From: RGIG8700 sp045648505
Lineage (GTDB): Bacteria > Bacillota > Clostridia > RGIG6154
Direction of reading: 5' to 3'
NCBI GenBank assembly: GCA_045648505.1
Contig: JAZROD010000053.1
Span: forward strand, 3,868 to 67,867
Length of the DNA: 64,000 bases
In this document: one piece after another, positions 57,164-64,000 of the stretch
Position numbering within the stretch: the first letter of the stretch is position 1
How the letters are laid out: every line of letters begins with the position of its first letter
Translations under genes and position numbers: made by a program
Notes under the pieces: generated by a model
Told to the model about the DNA's origin: nothing
The model's input: only the letters and a program-made list of their open reading frames with translations
Databases searched by the model: none

Positions 57164-58559
57164 ATCGCTCTTTAGAAATCGAGCTGAGAAATTCGGCTCT
57201 GTCTTTTCTTTCGGCTTCCAGCATCTGTTGTCTTCTGATGCGTTTTCTGCGAAGTTTTTGCTTTCTGCGATGATTGTATATGAGAAGAAGTATTATTAAG
57301 ACAGGAATGAAGAAATATGGACTGAAAAGAACTTTTGTTATTTTATGGAATATATGCAGAAGTTCATTTCTTTCCACATCATTTACCATAACAAGATTTG
57401 ATGTGGCAATTATTGTTCCTTCGTATGAATATGTAACAGTTCCAAGTACAGTTCCTTTGGCTATTGGTGCGGATATCTGTTCGGGGAGATTAAACTCTGC
57501 CGTGATTTCCTGTGAACCGTTTTTTACAGGAACAAGAGCGTTGATTGTATTATCTACAGTAAGCTCTGCCGATTTTTTACCTTTCGCTTCGTACACCTCT
57601 GAAGTGTGAACTATATCACCGGGAGCGGCAACTACTTTGTTCATATAATTTTTAAAACCAAAGTCGTAAAGAGCTTTTGAATCTATGTACGAATACGCTT
57701 TTGATTCTAAATCTTCATTCTGACATCCCATAACAACAGAAAGAAGATTCATATTTTCATATTGTGCTGATGATACAAGGCAATATCCTGCTTTTGATGT
57801 GTGACCTGTTTTTATACCGGTACATAAAGGGTATTTGTGATATGCTGAACTTAAAAACAGATTTGTGCTAGATAAATTTCGTTCGGCATCATACTTGTTT
57901 GTAGGGCCGATTTTATATGTGGCAGTTTTTACAATATTGCGGAAGGTTTCGTTTTTCATTGCATATTGAGAGAGTAAAGCAAGGTCGTTGGCTGTGGTAT
58001 AGTGGTTGTCATTATGCATACCACAAACGCTTTCATAATGAGTGTTGTTCATACCAAGCTCTTTTGCTTTTTGGTTCATAATTTCAATGAAACCATCTAT
58101 AGAGCCTGCAAGATGTACTGCTATAGCGTTTGCAGCGTCATTTGCAGAAGGAATAAGCATAGCATTTACAAGTTGTTCAAGGGTGAGTTTTTCTCCCACA
58201 AGCAGTCCTATTTGTGAATCGTAGATTGTGATAGGTGCAATTGCTTCACTACTTACTGTAACAACATCATCAAAATTACCCATTTCTATTGCAAGTATGC
58301 CTGTCATTATTTTAGTTGTACTTGCAGGATAAATTCTTTTGTTTATGTTTTTTCCGTAAAGCAATCTGCCTGAATTCATATCAATGAGCAATGCGGAATC
58401 TGAACTGTTTACAGATGGTGAAGTCATAGAGGGGTTTTCTATAAAGATGGTTTCCCCTGAAGACTCTGCAGTGCTTGTATTTGGTGTTGTTGCTGAAATA
58501 TGCACAGGTGAAATACATAAAGCAAAAACAACTATAAGTGAAAGAATTGTTTTTTTCAT
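57162..58559 (-). CDS. dacF: D-alanyl-D-alanine carboxypeptidase (DacF-like, S11)
   Basis: Trims the terminal D-Ala of peptidoglycan stems. Signal peptide MKKTILSLIVVFALCISPVHISA; active-site motifs PASTTKIMTG (SxxK), PSANDAANA (SxN) and GIKTGHTSKAGYCLVS (KTG). A C-terminal beta domain is followed by a membrane helix (YFFIPVLIILLLIY) and a very basic tail of about 35 residues, so it is anchored at the C-terminus. 465 residues. In spore formers such enzymes tune cortex cross-linking. Confidence 0.94.
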   Translation of the reverse strand: MKKTILSLIVVFALCISPVHISATTPNTSTAESSGETIFIENPSMTSPSVNSSDSALLIDMNSGRLLYGKNINKRIYPASTTKIMTGILAIEMGNFDDVVTVSSEAIAPITIYDSQIGLLVGEKLTLEQLVNAMLIPSANDAANAIAVHLAGSIDGFIEIMNQKAKELGMNNTHYESVCGMHNDNHYTTANDLALLSQYAMKNETFRNIVKTATYKIGPTNKYDAERNLSSTNLFLSSAYHKYPLCTGIKTGHTSKAGYCLVSSAQYENMNLLSVVMGCQNEDLESKAYSYIDSKALYDFGFKNYMNKVVAAPGDIVHTSEVYEAKGKKSAELTVDNTINALVPVKNGSQEITAEFNLPEQISAPIAKGTVLGTVTYSYEGTIIATSNLVMVNDVERNELLHIFHKITKVLFSPYFFIPVLIILLLIYNHRRKQKLRRKRIRRQQMLEAERKDRAEFLSSISKER

Positions 58560-58592
58560 TTATTATCTCCGATTTATAAAGTATTTGTTATG

Positions 58593-58621
58593 ATTATACA
58601 CAAATATCTTGCTTATTTCAA
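58593..58621 (-). promoter_or_regulatory. Promoter of dacF
   Basis: On the minus strand TTGAAA (58621-58616), 17 bases, TATAAT (58598-58593): a vegetative rather than forespore-type promoter. Confidence 0.78.
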
Positions 58622-58645
58622 CATTAAAAGTAAAAATATATAATA

Positions 58646-58674
58646 TTGTCTTTTTCAACCCTTCGTGATATAAT
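58646..58674 (+). promoter_or_regulatory. Promoter of the GH2 gene
   Basis: TTGTCT (58646-58651), 17 bases, TATAAT (58669-58674). Confidence 0.72.
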
Positions 58675-58752
58675 AAGCAGAAAGAAGCTTGCATTTAATA
58701 CTGTGAAAAGTTTGTTTGAAAAATACAAAGGGTAAAAGAAAGGGAAAAATAT

Positions 58753-61599
58753 ATGAGAAAATATGAAGATTTAAAATATATCAGCGAAAACAGAGAACCA
58801 CAAAGGGCGTATTATATTCCTGAGGGTGGATATGAGATGCTTAATGGTGTGTGGGATTTTAAGTTTTATGATGCAGATTTTGAAGAAAGCTATGTGGATA
58901 AAGAATGGGGAAAGATAGATGTTCCTTCCTGTTGGCAGCTTAAGGGTTATGAAAATCCCAACTATGCAAATGTTGCATATCCGTTTCCATACGACCCTCC
59001 GTATGTTCCTAACAAAAATCCTATGGGTGTTTACAGAAGAACATTTAATGTTGATGATGCGACAAGAAAAACATATATTGTGTTTGAAGGCGTCTCAAGT
59101 TGTCTTGAACTTTATATAAATGACAAGTATGTGGGCTATTCTCAGGGTAGCCATCTACAGGCAGAATTTGATATAACTGATTGTGTTGAAAATGGGGAAA
59201 ATACAGTTGTTGCAAAGGTGCGCAAGTGGTGCAGCGGCTCATATTTAGAGGATCAGGACTTTTTCAGATTTAACGGAATATTCAGGGATGTATATCTTCT
59301 GTCAAGACCTTTAGGGCATATAAAAGATATCAGCATTACAACAGATGATAATGTTATAAGCATTGTATTTGACGGTAAAGCAGATATAACTCTTTACGAT
59401 AAAGAAAAGAATGTTATTAAAAAAGAATTTGCAGAAAATTCTGCAAGCTTTACAGTTGAAAATCCAATAAAATGGAATGCTGAAAAACCATATCTTTATG
59501 AGCTTGTATTTGAATATAAAGGTGAAGTTATTTCTCAGAAAGTTGGATTTGTAACCTATGAAACAGGCAAGGATTATGAATTCCTGGTTAATGGTGTTGA
59601 GGTAAAACTCAAAGGCGTAAATCATCACGATACCCATCCATATAATGGCTGGTGTATGACTGATGAAGAAATTATGAATGATTTGATGCTTATGAAAAAG
59701 CTTAACATCAACACCATAAGAACATCTCATTATCCTCCTACACCGAAATTTCTTGAAATGTGCGATGAACTTGGATTTTATGTTATGCTTGAAACAGACC
59801 TTGAAACTCATGGGATATGCACAATAGAGAGTGAAAAGTGGGCGTATGACTGCGTTGACAATCCTATATGGCTCTGTGAAAATCCTGATTGGAAGGAAGC
59901 TTATGTTGAAAGAATGGAAAGAGCGTATCAGAGAGATAAAAACCATTGCAGTATTTTTTCATGGTCAACGGGCAACGAAAGCGGACACGGTAACAATCAT
60001 CTTGCTATGATGGAATATATAAGAGCAAATGACAAAAAAAGACTAATTCATTCAGAAGATGCTTCAAGAATGTCTGAACAAACAGAGTACTACGGCGAAA
60101 AAATAGCAGAATATGCAAAAAGAACAGACATTTTTTCAAGAATGTATGAAGGTACTGACGGCATAAAGCAAAAGGCAGAAAATCCTGATTTCAGACAACC
60201 GTATTTTCTTTGTGAGTATTCTCATGCAATGGGTAACGGACCCGGGGATGTTTATGATTACTGGGAACTTATATATAGACACAAAAAGCTCATTGGTGGT
60301 TGTATCTGGGAATGGGCAGACCATACCGTGATTGTGGATGGTGTGCCTAAGTATGGCGGAGATTTTGAAGGTGAGCTTGTTCACGATGGTAATTTCTGTG
60401 CAGACGGTATGGTGTTTCACAACAGAGAACTTAAGGCAGGCTCTCTTGAAATAAAAACAGTATATCAGTATATGGATTGCAGTCTTTCAGGTGATAAACT
60501 GATTGTTTTAAACAGATATGATTTTACAAATCTTTCGGAATATGAATTTAAATATCAGGTAAAGGTTGATGGTGAAATTACAGAAGAGAAAACTTCTGTT
60601 TTAGATGTTTTGCCAAAAAACACTGCAGAAATTAAAATCAATTTGCCGAAGGAATGCAGGCTTGGTGCATATGTTCATTGTTATCTTTTTGACAAAGATA
60701 ATTACTGTGTTGCACAAAAACAGCTTGAAATACCAGGTATGGCTGTTAAAAAAGCTAAAGAACTTTCGCCTGCAAATACAAAAGAAGATAATGACTTTAT
60801 TGTGTTTGAAGGAGAGGGTTTTAAATACACATTGTCAAAATATATGGGCACATTTGTAAGCTTAGTTAAAAATGGGGAAGAACAGTTAAAAGCACCAATA
60901 AGAATAACATCAATGCGCGCCCCAACGGATAATGAAAGAAAAGTAAAGCAGTATTGGTATGATGGTTGGTATGGAGAAAATCTTCAGAAACAGTTTGACA
61001 AGGTGTATGAGTGTACCTTATGTGAAGCTGAAGTTACTGTAAAGGGAAGTCTTGCGGGAGTTTCAAGAACACCATATTTCAGATATACAGTTAAGTACAG
61101 CGTCTCATCAGATGGTACAATAAAAGTTCAGCTTGACGGTAATGTCAAAGAAAAATGCACATGGTTACCGCGTCTTGGTTTTGAAATAAAAGTGCCTTAT
61201 GAAAAATCAGAGTTTGAATACTATGGTATGGGGCCTTATGAAAGCTATATTGATATGAAACATGCTTCTATGGTTGATATTTATCACAGTGATGCAGATA
61301 AAGAATATGTAAACTACATTATGCCTCAGGAACATGGCAACCATACAGACACAAAATATCTTAAAATCAAAAATGGTCTTATGTTTGAAGCAGAAACAAT
61401 GGATATAAATGTTTCTCATTACACAACAAAAATGTTGATGGATGCAACACACCAGGACGAACTTATAAAAGATGACTGCACAAATATCCGCATAGACTAT
61501 AAAAATTCAGGCATTGGCTCAAATTCATGCGGACCGCAGCTTCTGGAAAAATACAGATTATCAGAAAAAGAAATTCACTTCGAGTTCTTTATAAAATGA
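58753..61599 (+). CDS. Beta-galactosidase, GH2 family (LacZ type)
   Basis: 948-residue cytoplasmic enzyme with the five LacZ domains. N-terminal sugar-binding domain (VPSCWQLKGYENPNYANVAYPFPYDPP), barrel with HHDTHPYNGWCMTDEEIMNDLMLMKKLNINTIRTSHYPP, acid/base Glu in WSTGNESGHGNNH, nucleophile Glu in FLCEYSHAMGNGPGD, and the C-terminal beta domain (MRAPTDNERK, YGMGPYESYIDMKHAS). No transport gene is adjacent. A CBM9-like gene follows, separated by 106 bases containing a repeat fragment. Confidence 0.96.
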   Translation: MRKYEDLKYISENREPQRAYYIPEGGYEMLNGVWDFKFYDADFEESYVDKEWGKIDVPSCWQLKGYENPNYANVAYPFPYDPPYVPNKNPMGVYRRTFNVDDATRKTYIVFEGVSSCLELYINDKYVGYSQGSHLQAEFDITDCVENGENTVVAKVRKWCSGSYLEDQDFFRFNGIFRDVYLLSRPLGHIKDISITTDDNVISIVFDGKADITLYDKEKNVIKKEFAENSASFTVENPIKWNAEKPYLYELVFEYKGEVISQKVGFVTYETGKDYEFLVNGVEVKLKGVNHHDTHPYNGWCMTDEEIMNDLMLMKKLNINTIRTSHYPPTPKFLEMCDELGFYVMLETDLETHGICTIESEKWAYDCVDNPIWLCENPDWKEAYVERMERAYQRDKNHCSIFSWSTGNESGHGNNHLAMMEYIRANDKKRLIHSEDASRMSEQTEYYGEKIAEYAKRTDIFSRMYEGTDGIKQKAENPDFRQPYFLCEYSHAMGNGPGDVYDYWELIYRHKKLIGGCIWEWADHTVIVDGVPKYGGDFEGELVHDGNFCADGMVFHNRELKAGSLEIKTVYQYMDCSLSGDKLIVLNRYDFTNLSEYEFKYQVKVDGEITEEKTSVLDVLPKNTAEIKINLPKECRLGAYVHCYLFDKDNYCVAQKQLEIPGMAVKKAKELSPANTKEDNDFIVFEGEGFKYTLSKYMGTFVSLVKNGEEQLKAPIRITSMRAPTDNERKVKQYWYDGWYGENLQKQFDKVYECTLCEAEVTVKGSLAGVSRTPYFRYTVKYSVSSDGTIKVQLDGNVKEKCTWLPRLGFEIKVPYEKSEFEYYGMGPYESYIDMKHASMVDIYHSDADKEYVNYIMPQEHGNHTDTKYLKIKNGLMFEAETMDINVSHYTTKMLMDATHQDELIKDDCTNIRIDYKNSGIGSNSCGPQLLEKYRLSEKEIHFEFFIK

Positions 61600-61654
61600 A
61601 ATCAATAAGTATTATGAATTCTTTTTGAGCCTATCTTGATGTGAGCCTAAATCT

Positions 61655-61682
61655 GAATTTCTGCGAATTCTCGATAGTATAC
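61655..61682. repeat. Fragment of the hairpin repeat family
   Basis: GAATT-TCTGCG-AATTC followed by TCGATAGTATAC resembles one unit of the array at 1258-1466 (GAATTC hairpin plus TCGATATG spacer). Confidence 0.45.
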
Positions 61683-61705
61683 ATCAATAAAAAAAGGAGA
61701 AAGAT

Positions 61706-62293
61706 ATGTACAAAATAATAGAAAAAAATGCAGGTGAAGTGCCTGTACTTAAAGTTGGAAATTATTATAAAAATCAGTGGGAATATTATCCTGAAGCAGA
61801 ATTTTCAGTTTGCTACAGCGATGTGGGATTTCATGCAAAATTCAAGGTGCCTGAAAAGAACCCTAAAGCAGTTATGACCGAGCATTTTCAGGGAGTTCAT
61901 CTTGATAGCTGTGTTGAGTGGTTTGTTAATTTTGCACCAAAGATCTGTGACAGATATTTTAATTTTGAAATGAATGCAAACGGAGTTTTGAACGCAAATT
62001 TCAGAAAAGACAGATATGACAAAATTCCTTTAACCGTTGAAGATGCAGAAGCACTTAATATTGAAACACAGGTTTTTGATGAGTGTTGGACTGTTGAATA
62101 TACTGTAACATTTGATTTTATCAAAAAGTTTATTCCTGATTATGAATTCAAAAAGGGAATGGAAATAAAAGCAAATGTGTATAAATGCGGTGACGAAACA
62201 AAAGCTCCACACTATGGAATGTGGCAGGAAATCAAAAGAGAAAAGCCTGATTTCCATCAGCCTGACGATTTCGGAACAATGATAATTGAGTAG
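61706..62293 (+). CDS. Carbohydrate-binding family 9-like protein
   Basis: 195-residue beta-sandwich of the CBM9-like/DOMON type: FHAKFKVPEKNPKAV, DSCVEWFVNFAPKICDRYFNFEMNANGVLNA and the C-terminal FHQPDDFGTMIIE. No signal peptide or enzyme domain, so it is an intracellular stand-alone module. These are often near glycosidases in Clostridia; here it follows the GH2 gene. Role unknown, perhaps binding a sugar or oligosaccharide. Confidence 0.82.
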   Translation: MYKIIEKNAGEVPVLKVGNYYKNQWEYYPEAEFSVCYSDVGFHAKFKVPEKNPKAVMTEHFQGVHLDSCVEWFVNFAPKICDRYFNFEMNANGVLNANFRKDRYDKIPLTVEDAEALNIETQVFDECWTVEYTVTFDFIKKFIPDYEFKKGMEIKANVYKCGDETKAPHYGMWQEIKREKPDFHQPDDFGTMIIE

Positions 62294-62299
62294 TAAAAT

Positions 62300-62327
62300 A
62301 CGGCAGAGATTTCTGCCGTGTTTTTTG
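62300..62327 (+). terminator. Terminator after the CBM9-like gene
   Basis: ACGGCAGA (62300-62307) pairs with TCTGCCGT (62312-62319), followed by GTTTTTTG. Confidence 0.88.
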
Positions 62328-62337
62328 TTGAAAAAAT

Positions 62338-62366
62338 TTGCTTTTTTTCAGAGATTGTGCTATAAT
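62338..62366 (+). promoter_or_regulatory. Promoter of yicC-remA-gmk
   Basis: TTGCTT (62338-62343), 17 bases, TATAAT (62361-62366). Confidence 0.75.
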
Positions 62367-62399
62367 ATAAAAATCTATAAGTATGTTGAGGTGACAAAG

Positions 62400-63278
62400 T
62401 TGGCAAAAAGTATGACAGGGTACGGAAAATGTGAGTCCGTAACTGAAGAAAAACAGATTGTTGTTGAAATTAAGTCGGTAAATAACAGATATCTTGATGT
62501 TAATGTTAAATGTCCCAGATTTATGATGTTTGCCGAAGAAAAAATAAAGGCTTTGGTTGGAAAATATACCACGAGAGGCAAGATTGATGTTTTCATTTCG
62601 GTTGTTTCAAAAAAGGAAACAGGAAAGAAAATAACAGTTGATACAGAACTTGTTAATGCATATATTTCTGCATTTAAAACTGCTTGTGAAGAAACAGGAC
62701 TTTCTTATGATTTATCTGCTTCAAGATTTTTAAATAACAGTGATATTGTTAAAGTGGAATTTGAACAGTTAAGTGACGAAGAAATCTGGGCAGAATTTGA
62801 GCCTGTAATCTCAGGATGTCTTGAAAATTACAACGCTATGCGTTTGGTTGAAGGGGAAAGACTTAAAGGCGATATTTTAAGCAAGACAGACAAAATTCTT
62901 GCAAATGTAAATGAAATAGAAAAAATTGTTCCACTTAACATTGAAAGCTACAAAGAAAAGCTTTATCTTAAGGTTAAAGAAGCAGTTGAAAATGTTGAAG
63001 TTGACGAAAACAGAATTCTGGCAGAAGTTGCTTTATATGTTGACAAAATCGGCGTTGATGAGGAAATTGTAAGACTTAACAGTCATATAGAAACAATTAA
63101 AACTGTTCTTTGTGAAGAAGGTTCAATCGGTAAAAAGCTTGATTTTATCATTCAGGAAATGAACCGTGAAACCAATACAATCGGTTCAAAAGCAAACGAA
63201 CTGAAAATTGCGGAGATTGTGATTGAAGTGAAAAACATTATCGAAAAAATCCGTGAGCAAATACAGAATCTGGAATAA
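62400..63278 (+). CDS. yicC: YicC family endoribonuclease
   Basis: 292 residues. Begins KSMTGYGKCESV and VVEIKSVNNRYLDVNVKCPRFM, and ends GSKANELKIAEIVIEVKNIIEKIREQIQNLE, the conserved YicC-N and DUF1732 blocks. E. coli YicC and Bacillus YloC are RNA-cleaving enzymes. TTG at 62400 with GAGGTG five bases upstream is the proper start; an open frame extends into the preceding gene. First of the yicC-remA-gmk operon typical of Firmicutes. Confidence 0.94.
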   Translation: MAKSMTGYGKCESVTEEKQIVVEIKSVNNRYLDVNVKCPRFMMFAEEKIKALVGKYTTRGKIDVFISVVSKKETGKKITVDTELVNAYISAFKTACEETGLSYDLSASRFLNNSDIVKVEFEQLSDEEIWAEFEPVISGCLENYNAMRLVEGERLKGDILSKTDKILANVNEIEKIVPLNIESYKEKLYLKVKEAVENVEVDENRILAEVALYVDKIGVDEEIVRLNSHIETIKTVLCEEGSIGKKLDFIIQEMNRETNTIGSKANELKIAEIVIEVKNIIEKIREQIQNLE

Positions 63279-63289
63279 GGTGATTGATT

Positions 63290-63529
63290 ATGCGTATGTT
63301 GAATATTGGTTACGGTAATTTAATTGCCGCAGATAAACTGATTAGCATCATAAGTCCCGAGTCGGCACCCATTAAACGATTGATTCAGGATAATCGGGAA
63401 CGGGGCAGAATCGTGGATGCAACATTTGGCAGAAAAACAAAATCTCTGTTGGTTATGGAAAACGGTTATATCATTTTATCCGCGTTAATGCCTGAAACCA
63501 TTGCCGCACGTTTAGAGGATAAGGAGTGA
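63290..63529 (+). CDS. remA: RemA-like regulator (DUF370)
   Basis: 79-residue DNA-binding protein: LNIGYGNLIAADKLISIISPESAPIKRLIQDNRERGRIVDATFGRKTKS, nearly invariant in the family. In Bacillus RemA forms rings that wrap DNA and activates matrix and osmoprotection genes. ATG at 63290 preceded by AAGGTGA; five bases separate it from gmk. Codons here use more CGT/CGG than the rest of the window. Confidence 0.95.
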   Translation: MRMLNIGYGNLIAADKLISIISPESAPIKRLIQDNRERGRIVDATFGRKTKSLLVMENGYIILSALMPETIAARLEDKE

Positions 63530-63534
63530 TTGCT

Positions 63535-64000
63535 ATGATAAAAAACGAAAAAGGCTTATTGCTTGTTATTTCCGGTCCTTCGGGTGTTGGCAAGGGCACA
63601 GTGGTAAAAGAATTACTGGATGATAAGACTGTGCTTTCGGTTTCTGCGACTACCAGAAAACCCAGAACAGGTGAACAGGACGGTGTAAACTATTTCTTTT
63701 ATGACAAAGAAAAGTTTGAGTCTATGATAAAAAATGACGAGCTGATGGAATGGGCAGCTTATTGTGACAATTACTACGGTACACCTAAGTCTTTTGTGGA
63801 AGAACAAATCAATCAGGGGAAAAATGTAATCCTTGAAATTGAAGTACAAGGTGCGATGCATATCAAAGAAAATCATCCTGAAGGTGTGTATATTTTCATT
63901 TTGCCGCCTTCGCTGGAAGAACTTCGCAATCGTATCATCGGTCGCGGTACCGAAACAGAAGATGTAATTGATAACCGTATGGCACAGGTAACCCGTGAAT
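63535..64000 (+). CDS. gmk: Guanylate kinase (truncated by window end)
   Basis: First 155 codons of guanylate kinase, which phosphorylates GMP to GDP. P-loop SGPSGVGKGT at residues 13-22, GMP-binding SATTRKPRTGEQDGVNYFF, YYGTPKSFVEE and the lid GRGTETEDVIDNRMAQ are visible. About 45 residues are missing past the window edge. AAGGAGTGA precedes the ATG. Same operon as yicC and remA. Confidence 0.96.
   Translation, partial: MIKNEKGLLLVISGPSGVGKGTVVKELLDDKTVLSVSATTRKPRTGEQDGVNYFFYDKEKFESMIKNDELMEWAAYCDNYYGTPKSFVEEQINQGKNVILEIEVQGAMHIKENHPEGVYIFILPPSLEELRNRIIGRGTETEDVIDNRMAQVTRE

Noticed and set aside
59311..59946. A 211-codon minus-strand frame inside the GH2 gene
   Set aside because: Hydrophobic, aromatic-rich antisense shadow of an intact beta-galactosidase; no start signal.

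Overview
The window is a contiguous stretch of chromosome from a low-GC, endospore-forming, anaerobic member of the Clostridia, probably an uncultured gut or rumen-type lineage. The evidence is the sporulation genes spoVAC-spoVAD-spoVAE, spoIIID and a DacF-like carboxypeptidase, a diaminopimelate dehydrogenase, T-box and TPP control of metabolism, strong GGAGG-type ribosome sites with many TTG/GTG starts, and a genus-independent Firmicutes nusA-infB operon. There is no phage, IS transposase or CRISPR array. Nearly every promoter I could read is a vegetative TTGACA-N17-TATAAT type with a 17-base spacer.

Layout. 1-9.5 kb: an iron-sulfur aldo/keto reductase, a hairpin repeat array, a DUF4432 epimerase, a cyclase-family hydrolase, an orphan FliB-like protein, a HAD phosphatase, the Trk potassium system, a SemiSWEET-like protein and two hydrolases. 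9.6 kb: tRNA-Ser(CGA). 9.8-17.9 kb: a secreted M14 carboxypeptidase, an E2-like acyltransferase paired with an AMP ligase, a TAXI-type TRAP transporter, and 1-phosphofructokinase. 17.9-22.2 kb: a frameshifted AraC regulator divergent from a three-gene sugar cluster (glycosidase, D-lyxose isomerase type, D-allulose/tagatose 3-epimerase type). 22.2-24.9 kb: a T-box leader in front of a HTH-cupin-acyl-CoA synthetase fusion. 25-28.5 kb: ECF pantothenate-type S component, coaX, a GH78 enzyme and rpsT.

28.8-30.2 kb is a repeat-rich intergenic zone that contains a candidate type I toxin-antitoxin locus: a 21-codon hydrophobic peptide gene and a convergent small RNA meeting at one terminator, flanked by two long direct repeats built of small hairpins. 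It is followed by a small cupin-like gene with an attenuator-like leader, then ddh. 31.5-38.9 kb is the rimP-nusA-ylxR-ylxQ-infB-rbfA-nrnA-truB-ribF operon. A 70-base structured element of unknown class lies at 39.0 kb. 39.2-45.0 kb on the minus strand is ROK regulator-clpE-comEC-holA. 45.1-49.8 kb holds spoVA genes, murI, an isochorismatase-family hydrolase and an M20 peptidase. 49.8-53.1 kb holds a tyrosine phosphatase and the thiWMED thiamine salvage operon, which has a TPP riboswitch and a second, unclassified leader element. 53.1-58.6 kb: DUF2953 protein, Sfp-type transferase, spoIIID, a decayed GH1 beta-glucosidase, a second DUF4432 protein, DAHP synthase and DacF. 58.7-64 kb: GH2 beta-galactosidase, CBM9-like protein, and yicC-remA-gmk (gmk cut by the window end).

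The most promising leads are the T-box-controlled acyl-CoA synthetase (a plausible link between valine limitation and branched-chain fatty acid salvage), the convergent toxin/antisense RNA locus and its repeat frame, the second thiW leader element, and the unassigned RNA at 38986-39055. All assignments rest on reading the sequence; no database search was run.
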